Source: CAYYWV01 sp964475385
GTDB lineage: Bacteria; Pseudomonadota; Alphaproteobacteria; JAAXGF01
Reading direction: 5' to 3'
Assembly (NCBI GenBank): GCA_964475385.1
Contig: CAYYWV010000029.1
Location: 1 to 25,333 of the forward strand
DNA: 25,333 nt
Translations under genes and position numbers: made by a program
Notes under the pieces: model-generated
The model's input: the letters and a program-made list of their open reading frames with translations, nothing else
What the model was told of the DNA's origin: nothing
Database searches by the model: none
Shown here: positions 17,836 through 25,298 of the stretch, piece by piece
Layout: each line of letters starts with the position of its first letter
Numbering within the stretch: position 1 is the stretch's first letter

Positions 17836-18240
17836 CTAAATAAACACCATCGCGCCCGAGGCGCTGGCGTCGTTGAGGAAGGTGACGAGCCCGCCTTCCG
17901 TGAACGCGACGTCGTCGCGAAGCTCCGCCGCGGTGAGGCCGATCGCGCGCAGCCCCATCTCGCAGACCATGAACCGCACGTCGAGCGCCGCGCAGGCCGC
18001 AATCAGCTCCTCGAAGGTGGCGACGCCCCGCGCCTGATACGCCGCGTCGCGCGCCTCGGCCCCCGCGATGCCGCGCCAGCCCGCGTCCTTCGCGAGCGTG
18101 CGGAGCGCCTCCATGGTGAAGAACAGCGTCACCGGCCGGTCTATGGCCGCGGCGGCCGCCGCCATGGCGAGCGCGTAGTGGACGCGGCCGAAGTCGCCCG
18201 AGTAGACGATGATCGAGAGCTTGTCCGGGGCCGCGGCCAT
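17836..18240 (-). CDS. DsrE/DsrF-like family protein
   Basis: The 134-residue protein has the DsrE-like fold pattern: an N-terminal LSIIVYSGDFGRVHYALAMAAAAAA segment, PVTLFFTMEALRTL, and the conserved Cys region RFMVCEMGLRAIGL with C93, plus C83. DsrE-type proteins carry or bind sulfur on the conserved Cys in sulfur relay systems; many members have no proven role. It starts one base after the stop of the MoeB-like gene and ends the minus-strand cluster. The pairing with an E1-like sulfur-carrier activating enzyme suggests a sulfur-transfer role, which is inference. Confidence 0.8.
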   Translation of the reverse strand: MAAAPDKLSIIVYSGDFGRVHYALAMAAAAAAIDRPVTLFFTMEALRTLAKDAGWRGIAGAEARDAAYQARGVATFEELIAACAALDVRFMVCEMGLRAIGLTAAELRDDVAFTEGGLVTFLNDASASGAMVFI

Positions 18241-18241
18241 G

Positions 18242-19060
18242 TCAGCCCGCGCCCTTCTCGTGCGCCGAAAGGTCGGTGATCGTCGCCTGCGGGCCGCAGA
18301 GCGGGCAGTCCGGGTCGGGGCGCACGCGCAGCTTCTCGAAGCGCGCGGCCAACGCGTCGTAAAGCACCAGCCAGCCCGAAAGGCTTTCGCCGACGCCGAG
18401 GATCTCCTTGACCACCTCGACCGCCTGCATCGCGCCGAGCGCGCCGGCGAGCGCGCCGAGAACGCCGGCCTCCGAGCACGACGGGATCAGCCCCGCCGGC
18501 GGCGGTTCGCGGAACAGGCAGCGATAGCAAGGATGATCGCCCCCCTGATGGGCCTTGAAGGTCGCAAGCTGGCCGTCGAAGCGCAGCATCGCCGCCGACA
18601 CCAAGGTCTTCTTGGCGAGATAGCAGGCGTCGTTGACGAGATAACGGGTCGCGAAGTTGTCCGAGCCGTCGGCGACGAGGTCGTAAGAAGCGAAAAGATC
18701 GAGCGCATTGGCCGCGGTCAGCCGTTCGCTGTGGCAGACGACTCGGACCTCGGGGTTGATCGCGGCCAGCGTCTCGCGCGCGCTTTCGGTCTTGAGGGCG
18801 CCGATGCGCGCGGTCGAATGGACGATCTGGCGCTGGAGATTCGAGAGATCGACCCGGTCGTCGTCGATCACCCCGAGGGTGCCGACGCCGGCGGCGGCGA
18901 GGTACATCAGGACCGGCGAGCCGAGCCCGCCCGCGCCGATCACCAGGACGCGCGCGCGCAACAGCCGCGCCTGCCCTTCGCCGCCGATCTCGGGCAGGAT
19001 GATATGGCGCGCATAGCGCTGAAGCTGGTCGTCGGTGAAGTCCATCGGGTCGTCCGCCAT
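18242..19060 (-). CDS. MoeB/ThiF/HesA-family adenylyltransferase
   Basis: E1-like enzymes of this family adenylate the C-terminal Gly of MoaD- or ThiS-type sulfur carrier proteins, for molybdopterin or thiamine synthesis. The 272-residue protein shows the opening DDQLQRYARHIILPEIGGEGQ, the ATP-binding G42-x-G44-G45-x-G47 motif, and RVDLSNLQRQIVH. It also has the DGSDNFATRYLVNDAC segment, zinc ligands C178/C181 (CYRC) and C252/C255 (CPLC), and a conserved Cys195 (IPSCSEAGVLG). There is no rhodanese domain. No moaD, moaE or thiS gene lies in the window, so moeB and thiF cannot be told apart. It begins 7 bases after dut in the same cluster. Confidence 0.88.
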   Translation of the reverse strand: MADDPMDFTDDQLQRYARHIILPEIGGEGQARLLRARVLVIGAGGLGSPVLMYLAAAGVGTLGVIDDDRVDLSNLQRQIVHSTARIGALKTESARETLAAINPEVRVVCHSERLTAANALDLFASYDLVADGSDNFATRYLVNDACYLAKKTLVSAAMLRFDGQLATFKAHQGGDHPCYRCLFREPPPAGLIPSCSEAGVLGALAGALGAMQAVEVVKEILGVGESLSGWLVLYDALAARFEKLRVRPDPDCPLCGPQATITDLSAHEKGAG

Positions 19061-19067
19061 GATCCGC

Positions 19068-19562
19068 TCAGTCGCGCGCGGCCGTCCCGGTCGAGCCGAA
19101 GCCTCCCGCCCCGCGCGCGCTTTCGGGCAGCGCCTCGACCGGCCGCCAGTCGATGCGCGCGACCGGCGCGACCACGAGCTGGGCGATGCGCATGCCGCGC
19201 GCCACCGTGAACGGCGTCTCCCCGAGGTTGGCGAGGATCACCGAGATCTCGCCCCGGTAGTCGGAATCGATCGTGCCCGGGGCGTTGAGAAGCGTGAGCC
19301 CGTGCCGGATCGCAAGCCCCGAGCGGGCGCGGACCTGGGCCTCGAAGCCCTCGGGCAGCGCGATCGCGATCCCGGTCGGGATCAGCGCCCGTTCGCCGGG
19401 CGCAAGCGCAAGCTCGTCCGCGACCGCCGCCAGAAGATCGACCCCTGCGCTGCCCGCGGTGGCGTAGGCGGGCAGCGGCAGGTCGGCCGCATGCGCGAGG
19501 CGGACGATCGCGACCGGAACGCTCGCGCCGGCGAAAACCCGGTCGGCGGAAACGTCGTTCAT
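19068..19562 (-). CDS. dut: Deoxyuridine 5'-triphosphate nucleotidohydrolase (dUTPase)
   Basis: dUTPase hydrolyses dUTP to dUMP and pyrophosphate, keeping uracil out of DNA and feeding dTMP synthesis. The 164-residue trimeric-type enzyme has all five motifs: AGSAGVDLLA (I), RARSGLAIRHG (II), GTIDSDYRGEI (III), RGMRIAQLV (IV) and the glycine-rich RGAGGFGSTG (V). The ATG at 19562 overlaps the coaBC stop by 4 bases (ATGA). The frame is open far upstream, but that part is antisense to nothing and overlaps coaBC, so this start is secure. The coaBC-dut pair is widely conserved. Confidence 0.95.
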   Translation of the reverse strand: MNDVSADRVFAGASVPVAIVRLAHAADLPLPAYATAGSAGVDLLAAVADELALAPGERALIPTGIAIALPEGFEAQVRARSGLAIRHGLTLLNAPGTIDSDYRGEISVILANLGETPFTVARGMRIAQLVVAPVARIDWRPVEALPESARGAGGFGSTGTAARD

Positions 19563-20782
19563 GCCGGCTCGCGGTCGGCGAGGAAGGCGGCGATTCGGCC
19601 CGCAAGCCGGCGCGCGACCTCGTCCTTGCTCATCTCGGGCCAGTGCTCGGTCCCGTCTTCCGTGATGAGATGCACCGTGTTGCGCGCGCCGCCGAAGGTG
19701 CCGGTCCCGGGCGAGACGTCGTTGGCGAGAATCCAGTCGCAGCCCTTGCGGACGCGCTTGGCCTGCGCCTCGGCGACCACGTTTCCGGTCTCGGCGGCGA
19801 AGCCGACGACAAGCGTGGGGCGGCGGTTCCCGGCCGCCGCAAGTCGGGCGAGGATGTCCGGGTTCTCGACCAGCCTGAGCGTGGGCGGGGCCGCGCGCTT
19901 CGTCCCCCGCTCCTTCTTGATCTTGCCCTTGCGCGTCGCGGCCGGCCGCCAGTCGCTCACCGCCGCCGCGCAGATCGCCGCATCCACGGGGAGCGCTTTC
20001 TCGCAGGCGGCGAGCATCTCGCGCGCGGTCTCGACGTGGACCACGCGCACGCCCGCCGGGTCGGGCAACGCGGTCGGCCCCGAGACCAGCGTCACCTCGG
20101 CGCCGAGGCCCGCGCAGGCGGCGGCGATGGCGTGGCCCTGCTTGCCCGAAGACCGGTTGGCGATGAAGCGCACCGGGTCGATGGGCTCGATCGTCGGGCC
20201 GCTGGTGACCAGCGCGCGGCGGCCGGCGAGCGGGGCGTCGACGCCGAAGTAGCGCTCGATGGCGGCGAGAATGGCGTCCGGCTCGGCCATGCGGCCGGGG
20301 CCGAATTCGCCGCAGGCCATCTCGCCCTCGTCGGGGCCGACGAAGCGGACCCCGCGCGCCTCGAGCGTCGCGACGTTGGCCTGGGTCGCCGCGTGGGTCC
20401 ACATGCGCACGTTCATCGCGGGCGCGGCGAGGATATCGGTGTCGGTCGCGAGCAGAAGCGTAGACGCGAGGTCGTCGGCGAGCCCCTGCGCCATCTTGGC
20501 GAGAAGGTCGGCGCTCGCCGGCGCGACGACGACGAGATCGGCCGAACGCGAAAGCGCGATATGGCCCATTTCGGCCTCGTCGGTCAGCGAGAACAGATCC
20601 TCGTAGACCTTCTCGCCGCTGAGCGCGGCGACCGCGAGCGGGGTCACGAACTGGCGTCCGCCGGCGGTGAGCGCGCAGCGCACATGAGCGCCCGCGGCGC
20701 GCAAGGCCCGGATCAGCTCGAGGCTCTTGTAGGCGGCGATCCCGCCCGAGATGATCAGGAGAATCCGCTTGCCGCGCAGCAT
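19559..20782 (-). CDS. coaBC: Bifunctional phosphopantothenoylcysteine decarboxylase / phosphopantothenate-cysteine ligase
   Basis: This enzyme performs two successive steps of coenzyme A synthesis from 4'-phosphopantothenate. The 407-residue protein has the flavin-dependent CoaC half: GGIAAYKS, GHIALSR with catalytic H74, PAMN with N124, and GEMACGEFGPGRM with C157. The CoaB half has the junction motif TSGPTIEPIDPVRFIANRSSG, AAVSDWRP and the KIKK motif with the catalytic Lys (289/290). These match E. coli H75, N125, C158 and K289. The start is ATG 20782. It precedes dut with a 4-base overlap and follows ubiB after 78 bases. Confidence 0.95.
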   Translation of the reverse strand: MLRGKRILLIISGGIAAYKSLELIRALRAAGAHVRCALTAGGRQFVTPLAVAALSGEKVYEDLFSLTDEAEMGHIALSRSADLVVVAPASADLLAKMAQGLADDLASTLLLATDTDILAAPAMNVRMWTHAATQANVATLEARGVRFVGPDEGEMACGEFGPGRMAEPDAILAAIERYFGVDAPLAGRRALVTSGPTIEPIDPVRFIANRSSGKQGHAIAAACAGLGAEVTLVSGPTALPDPAGVRVVHVETAREMLAACEKALPVDAAICAAAVSDWRPAATRKGKIKKERGTKRAAPPTLRLVENPDILARLAAAGNRRPTLVVGFAAETGNVVAEAQAKRVRKGCDWILANDVSPGTGTFGGARNTVHLITEDGTEHWPEMSKDEVARRLAGRIAAFLADREPA

Positions 20783-20820
20783 TCGAAGCTCCGACCGACC
20801 CTCAGGAACGTTGCGCCAGC

Positions 20821-20836
20821 CTAGAGCATTTTGGGC
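20821..20836. repeat. CTAGAG-type intergenic element, copy 3 (partial)
   Basis: CTAGAGCATTTTGGGC lies in the 78-bp spacer between ubiB and coaBC. It shares CTAGAG and a following T run with the two other copies, but lacks the GAATCGG end. It is best read as a degraded or divergent copy. Confidence 0.3.
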
Positions 20837-20860
20837 TCGCGGGGAATGCCGCCCGGACGG

Positions 20861-22399
20861 TCACCCAAGGGCCAGGAGCGCGAGCGCGAGCGCGAGCAAC
20901 GCGATCCAGAAAGCCGCGCCTGCGCGGCCCGCGCGGTCGCCGCCGAGCGCGCGCAGCGATTCGGGGTGCAGGCGCAGCCCGCCGGTCCCGGTCTCTCCGA
21001 CCGTCGCTTCGAGGGCGGCGACGAGCCTGGGCAACCGCCGCGCGGCCTCGAGCAGCTCGGCCGCGGCGTCGCGCAGACGCGCCTCGGGCCCCAGGTTCTC
21101 GCGCACCCAGTGCTCGATCAAAGGTTGGGCGAGCGCCCAGATGTTGGCCTCGGGGTCGAGGCGGCGGCCGATCGCTTCCGCCAGCACCATGTTCTTCTGC
21201 AAAAGAAGAAGCTGGGGCTGGGTCTCCATGTCGAAGGTTTCGGTCACGGCGAAAAGCTGGCCGAGCAGGCGCGCGATCGAGATCTCGTTGAGCGGGCGGT
21301 CGAGAAGCGGCTCGCCGATGGAGCGGCAGGCCTGGGTGAAGGCCGCCCGCGATTTGGTCGCCGGCACGTAGCCGGCCTCGAAATGGACGTCGGCCACGCG
21401 AGCGTAGTCGCCGGTCAGGAACCCCAGCAGCATCTCGGCGAGATAGCGCCGGGTCTCGGCGTCCAACCGCCCCATGATGCCGAAGTCGACCGCGACGATG
21501 TCGCCGTTCGCATCGACGAACAGGTTGCCGGGGTGCAGGTCGGCGTGGAAGAAGCCGTCGCGGAAGACCTGATTGAAGAACGAGCGCGCGGCCTTCGCAA
21601 TCACTTCCCGGGGGTCGTGGCCGGCGGCGACCAACGCCTCGCGGTCGTCGATGCGGATGCCCTCGACCCGGGCGATGGTGAGCACGCGCTTGGCCGTCCG
21701 CCGCCAGTCGACCTCGGGCGCGCGAAAGCCCTCGTCGCGGGCGAGGTTCTCGCGCAGCTCCGAGGCCGCGGCGGCCTCGAAGCGAAGGTCCATCTCGATC
21801 GCCACGGTCTCGTCTAGGGTGCGCACGACCTCGACGGGCCTGAGCCGCCTGAGCGCGGGCTGAAGGCGCTCGACCCAGGCGGCGAGCCAGTAGTAAAGGT
21901 CGAGGTCGCGGGCGAAGGCGGCCTCGATCCCGGGCCGCAGCACCTTGACCGCGACCTCGCGGCCGTCTGTGGTGGTCGCGAAGTGGACCTGGGCGATCGA
22001 AGCCGCTGCGATGGGCGCGGTCTCGAAATGCTCGAACAAGGCGTCGATCGGCGCTTCGAGCTCGGCCTCGACGGTGCGGCGCGCCTCGGCGCCGTCGAAA
22101 GGGGGCAGCCGGTCCTGAAGCTCCGAGAGGTCGCGGGCGAGGGTCTCGCCGATCAAGTCGGGTCGGGTGGCGAGCATCTGGCCGAACTTGATGAAGCTCG
22201 GTCCCAGCGCCTGGAGCGCCTGGGCCAGCCGCTCGCCGGGCCGGCCTTCGGCCTTGGTCCCGCCGAACAGACGCACGAGGGCGCGCGCGACCGGGCCAAG
22301 GCCGAGGGCGTCGAGCGGGAAGAGCGCGTTATGGCGCGCGAGGGTCCGCAGAATGCCGAACAGCCGGGCGAGATTGCGAAAGCCGCGCAGCACGGTCAC
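20861..22399 (-). CDS. ubiB: Ubiquinone biosynthesis kinase-like protein UbiB
   Basis: UbiB is an atypical protein-kinase-like ATPase (ABC1/ADCK family) needed for ubiquinone synthesis. I place the start at GTG 22399, which overlaps the ubiE stop by 4 bases (GTGA), giving 512 residues. Family marks in order are KxGQ (71-74), the Ala-rich AAASIAQVH loop (131-139) replacing the kinase Gly-rich loop, the ATP Lys at 152, and a conserved Glu/Asp region IEMDLRFEA. Further on come HADLHPGN (285-292) and VDFG (304-307). A hydrophobic C-terminal segment (about 495-511, FWIALLALALALLAL) fits membrane anchoring. The reading frame extends upstream through ubiE, but that part is a shadow. Neighbouring ubiE supports the assignment. 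Confidence 0.93.
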   Translation of the reverse strand: MTVLRGFRNLARLFGILRTLARHNALFPLDALGLGPVARALVRLFGGTKAEGRPGERLAQALQALGPSFIKFGQMLATRPDLIGETLARDLSELQDRLPPFDGAEARRTVEAELEAPIDALFEHFETAPIAAASIAQVHFATTTDGREVAVKVLRPGIEAAFARDLDLYYWLAAWVERLQPALRRLRPVEVVRTLDETVAIEMDLRFEAAAASELRENLARDEGFRAPEVDWRRTAKRVLTIARVEGIRIDDREALVAAGHDPREVIAKAARSFFNQVFRDGFFHADLHPGNLFVDANGDIVAVDFGIMGRLDAETRRYLAEMLLGFLTGDYARVADVHFEAGYVPATKSRAAFTQACRSIGEPLLDRPLNEISIARLLGQLFAVTETFDMETQPQLLLLQKNMVLAEAIGRRLDPEANIWALAQPLIEHWVRENLGPEARLRDAAAELLEAARRLPRLVAALEATVGETGTGGLRLHPESLRALGGDRAGRAGAAFWIALLALALALLALG

Positions 22400-23442
22400 A
22401 CCCGCCAGGCCGAGTGGATGGCGGCGATCCCGCCCGAGAGGTTGCGGAAGCGGACCGCGCCGAGGCCGGCCTTGCGGATCATTTCGGCGAAGGTCTCCTG
22501 GTCGGGGAAACGGCGGATGCTCTCGACCAGGTACTGATAGGCGTCGCGGTCGCCGGCGACGACCGCGCCGAGCGCAGGAAGCACGGCGAAGGAGTAGGCG
22601 TCGTAAAGGCGATCGAGCCCGGGGAGCACGACCCGGCTGAACTCGAGGCAGAGGAACCGTCCGCCCGGCCGCAACACCCGCCGCGCTTCCGAGAGCGCGG
22701 CCTCGATGCGGGGCACGTTGCGGATGCCGAAGGCGATGGTGTAGGCGTCCACCGAGCGGTCGGCGAGCGGCAGGGCCTCGGCGTCGCCGCAGACCCAGTC
22801 GAGGCCGGCGCACAGGCCGCGGTCATAGCCCCGCGCGCGGCCCACCGCCAGCATGTCGGGGTTGGCGTCGACGACGACGACCCGCGCGCCGGCTTCGCGC
22901 GCGGCGCTTTGCTCTGCCCCTGCGCGCGACCCGGCCGCCGCTTGCGCCCGGCGGGCGCGGTCGATGATCCGGAACGCGATGTCGCCGGTGCCGCCGGCGA
23001 CGTCCGCCACCGTCATGCCGGCGCGCGGCCTGAGCCAGGCCACCATCTCGTTCTTCCACAGGCGGTGGATTCCGCCGCTCATCAGGTCGTTCATCAGGTC
23101 GTAGTCGGCGGCGACCCGGCTGAACACGCCCTGCACCAGCCGGCGCTTTTCGTCGATGGCGACGCGGCGGAAGCCGAAATGGGTCTCGCGCGTCTCGGCC
23201 GCCGTTTTCCCCGTCTCCGCCTTTTCCGTCTCTGCCGGATGCGCCGCGCCCGCGTAATCGCCGAGCAGCGCCTCGGCGGGCACGTCGAGGGCCTCGACGA
23301 GGCGCGCGATCGTCACGTCGCGAAGCCGCACGCCGCCGCGTTCGAGCTTCGAGATCGAGGCCTTGGAAAGCCCGACCCGGCGGCCCAGCTCTTCTTGGCT
23401 GAGCCCGCGCGCCACGCGCCAGCGGCGGATGTTGTTCTCCAT
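22396..23442 (-). CDS. ubiE: XRE-type HTH domain fused to UbiE ubiquinone/menaquinone methyltransferase
   Basis: UbiE performs the C-methylation of the ubiquinone (or menaquinone) precursor using SAM. Residues about 87-348 are a complete UbiE: THFGFRRV, AADYDLMNDLMSGGIHRLWK, SAM motif I VADVAGGTGD (145-154), DANPDML, GDAEALP, FGIRNVPRI, RVLRPGG and the C-terminal NLSGGIAAIHSAWRV. Residues about 4-60 are a cro/C1 helix-turn-helix (GLSQEELGRRVGLSKASISKLERGG), joined by a Glu/Thr/Ala/Lys linker (61-86). The total is 348 residues against about 250 usual. No ATG, GTG or TTG occurs in frame in the linker, so a separate UbiE start is not available. The ATG at 23442 starts the HTH. An Ala/Arg/Gly-rich insert lies after motif I (about 162-185). 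The gene is divergent from mutM and leads the ubiE-ubiB pair. Confidence 0.9.
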   Translation of the reverse strand: MENNIRRWRVARGLSQEELGRRVGLSKASISKLERGGVRLRDVTIARLVEALDVPAEALLGDYAGAAHPAETEKAETGKTAAETRETHFGFRRVAIDEKRRLVQGVFSRVAADYDLMNDLMSGGIHRLWKNEMVAWLRPRAGMTVADVAGGTGDIAFRIIDRARRAQAAAGSRAGAEQSAAREAGARVVVVDANPDMLAVGRARGYDRGLCAGLDWVCGDAEALPLADRSVDAYTIAFGIRNVPRIEAALSEARRVLRPGGRFLCLEFSRVVLPGLDRLYDAYSFAVLPALGAVVAGDRDAYQYLVESIRRFPDQETFAEMIRKAGLGAVRFRNLSGGIAAIHSAWRV

Positions 23443-23473
23443 GTGATTTTGTGCGAAGGCCGGCCGGAATAGG

Positions 23474-23490
23474 GTTTCGGTTTTGGAAAC
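23474..23490. promoter_or_regulatory. Inverted repeat GTTTC-N7-GAAAC, candidate operator
   Basis: A perfect 5-base inverted repeat with 7-base spacer lies in the 130-bp spacer between ubiE and mutM, 32 bases upstream of the HTH-ubiE start. It overlaps the end of the putative -10 box on the minus strand (23488-23493). Size and symmetry suit a dimeric XRE-type regulator; binding by the fused HTH is inference. Confidence 0.4.
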
Positions 23491-23515
23491 GTAGTCTTTC
23501 ACGGGCGATTTGCAA
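23488..23515 (-). promoter_or_regulatory. Candidate promoter of HTH-ubiE-ubiB
   Basis: On the minus strand TTGCAA (23510-23515) is followed after 16 bases by TACGTT (23488-23493), which puts the transcription start near 23481, within the inverted repeat. The -35 is good; the -10 keeps only the key TA and final T. Confidence 0.35.
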
Positions 23516-23572
23516 GATCTCTCGCCGTCCTTCGCCCTGGCGGGGGCGGGCGCGCGGCGGTAGGCTGGCGCC

Positions 23573-24403
23573 ATGCCCGAGCTTCCCGAGGTCGAGACCG
23601 TGCGCCGGGGCCTCGCCGCGCGCATCGTTGGCCGGCGCATCCTCGCCGTCGACGTGCGCGCGCCCGCGCTCAGGCTGCCGATTCCCGACGGCTTCGCCGA
23701 CCGCCTCGCGGGCCGCCGGGTCGCGGGCTTGCGCCGCCGCGCCAAGTACATTCTGTTCGATCTCGACGGCGACGAGGTTCTGGTTCTCCATCTCGGCATG
23801 TCGGGCCGGGTCGCGATCCACGACGGGGACGCGCCGTCGCCCGGCCGTCACGACCACCTGGTCTTCGTCTTCGAAGGGGGCCTGCGGGTGGTGTTCAACG
23901 ACGCCCGCCGCTTCGGCCTCGTCGCGCTGATCGAAAGCGCGGCGCTCGACCGCCATCCGTTATTCGCGCATCTCGGGCCCGAGCCGCTTGCGCCCGGCTT
24001 CGACGGCGCCCGCCTCGCCGCGCGGCTCGCCGGCCGCCGCTCGACGATCAAGGCGGCGCTTCTCGACCAGCGCTGCGTCGCGGGCGTCGGCAACATCTAC
24101 GCCTGCGAAGCGCTGTTCCGCGCCCGGCTGTCGCCCAGGCGCCGGGCCGGCGCGGTCCAAGGCGCGCGCGCCCGCCGCCTCGCCGAGGCGCTGCGCGCCG
24201 TTCTCGCCGAGGCGATCGCGGCCGGCGGCTCGAGCTTGCGCGACTACGTTCAGACCTCGGGCGAGCTCGGCTACTTCCAGCACCGCTTCGCCGTCTACGA
24301 CCGCGCGGGCGAGCCCTGTCCGCGCTGCGGGCCGGCCGCGCCCATCCGCCGCATCGTCCAGCAAGGGCGCGCGAGCTTCTACTGCGGACGCTGCCAGCGT
24401 TAG
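23573..24403 (+). CDS. mutM: Formamidopyrimidine-DNA glycosylase (Fpg/MutM)
   Basis: MutM removes 8-oxoguanine and formamidopyrimidines from oxidised DNA and cuts the abasic site. The 276-residue enzyme has the essential MPELPEVETVRRGL N-terminus (catalytic P2 and E3), the conserved K58 (RRAKYI), LHLGMSGR, DARRFG, a helix-two-turn-helix (DQRCVAGVGNIYACEALF), and a C-terminal zinc finger with C249, C252, C271 and C274 and Arg266 in the QGRASFYC stretch. The start is fixed by P2/E3 even though the ribosome-binding site is weak. Divergent from ubiE, it precedes an enoyl-CoA hydratase gene, a common alphaproteobacterial order. Confidence 0.96.
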   Translation: MPELPEVETVRRGLAARIVGRRILAVDVRAPALRLPIPDGFADRLAGRRVAGLRRRAKYILFDLDGDEVLVLHLGMSGRVAIHDGDAPSPGRHDHLVFVFEGGLRVVFNDARRFGLVALIESAALDRHPLFAHLGPEPLAPGFDGARLAARLAGRRSTIKAALLDQRCVAGVGNIYACEALFRARLSPRRRAGAVQGARARRLAEALRAVLAEAIAAGGSSLRDYVQTSGELGYFQHRFAVYDRAGEPCPRCGPAAPIRRIVQQGRASFYCGRCQR

Positions 24404-24436
24404 AGGCCGGATGCGGACGCCCGGCCCAGGTTTCCC

Positions 24437-24465
24437 TTGTCTCGGGCTGCCGGCGTGATTATGTA
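24437..24465 (+). promoter_or_regulatory. Candidate promoter of the enoyl-CoA hydratase gene
   Basis: TTGTCT (24437-24442) and TATGTA (24460-24465), spaced 17 bases, lie about 60 bases upstream of the ATG in the 121-bp spacer after mutM. Both hexamers are imperfect. Confidence 0.35.
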
Positions 24466-24524
24466 TCGCGCCCGAGGGAGCCAGGCGAGAGACCCGACGT
24501 CCTAGATAAAGGAGCGTAGAATCA

Positions 24525-25298
24525 ATGGCCTACGAGAATATCATCGTCGAGACGCGGGGCCATGTCGGCCTTGTGACGCTCAACCGGCCCAAGGCGCTGA
24601 ATGCGCTGAACGCGGCGTTGATCGCCGAGCTCAACCAAGCGCTCGACCGCTTCGAGGCCGACGACGAGATCGGGGCGATCGTCGTGACCGGCTCCGAGCG
24701 CGCCTTCGCCGCCGGCGCCGACATCAAGGAGATGCAGGAGAAGTCCTTCGTCGACGTGGTGCGCGACGACTTCATCGCCCCCTGGGAGCGCATCTCGCGC
24801 TGCCGCAAGCCGGTGATCGCGGCGGTCGCCGGCTATGCGCTCGGCGGCGGCTGCGAGCTCGCGATGATGTGCGACGTCATCATCGCCGGCGACAACGCGA
24901 AGTTCGGCCAGCCCGAGATCACGCTCGGCACCATTCCGGGCGCGGGCGGCACCCAGCGACTCACCCGCGCCGTCGGCAAGGCCAAGGCGATGGACATGAT
25001 CCTCACCGGCCGCATGATGGACGCCGAGGAGGCCGAGCGCGCCGGGCTGGTCAGCCGGATCGTCCCGGCCGCGGACCTTGTCGACGAGGCGGTCAAGATC
25101 GCGGCGCGGATCGCGGAGATGTCGATGCCGGCGGCGGCCATGGCCAAGGAAGCGGTCAACCGCGCCTTCGAGGTCTCCCTCGCCGAAGGCGTTCGTTTCG
25201 AGCGTCGCCTGTTCCAGTCGACCTTCGCCACAGAGGACCGCAAAGAAGGCATGGCGGCCTTCGTCGAGAAGCGCCAGCCCAAGTTCGCCAACCGGTAG
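24525..25298 (+). CDS. Enoyl-CoA hydratase (crotonase family)
   Basis: The enzyme adds water to trans-2-enoyl-CoA in beta-oxidation. The 257-residue protein has the standard length and crotonase motifs: VGLVTLNRPKALNALN, the oxyanion-hole segments FAAGADIKEM and ALGGGCELAMMCD, and the two catalytic glutamates E111 (GCELA) and E131 (QPEITLG), equivalent to E144 and E164 of rat hydratase. The ATG at 24525 is preceded by AAAGGAG (24508-24514). The stop TAG is followed by 35 bases of sequence before the window ends. In many alphaproteobacteria this gene sits between mutM and rpsT-dnaA; that continuation lies outside the window. Confidence 0.93.
   Translation: MAYENIIVETRGHVGLVTLNRPKALNALNAALIAELNQALDRFEADDEIGAIVVTGSERAFAAGADIKEMQEKSFVDVVRDDFIAPWERISRCRKPVIAAVAGYALGGGCELAMMCDVIIAGDNAKFGQPEITLGTIPGAGGTQRLTRAVGKAKAMDMILTGRMMDAEEAERAGLVSRIVPAADLVDEAVKIAARIAEMSMPAAAMAKEAVNRAFEVSLAEGVRFERRLFQSTFATEDRKEGMAAFVEKRQPKFANR

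Noticed and set aside
22400..22813. N-terminal extension of UbiB through the ubiE gene
   Set aside because: The upstream open frame overlaps conserved UbiE codons and is Arg/Pro-rich; UbiB homology begins at the GTG at 22399, coupled to the ubiE stop.
23443..23799. Upstream extension of the HTH-UbiE frame beyond residue 1
   Set aside because: It would overlap the mutM coding region and promoter spacer, and is a low-complexity Arg/Ser/Pro stretch; the HTH begins naturally at the ATG 23442.
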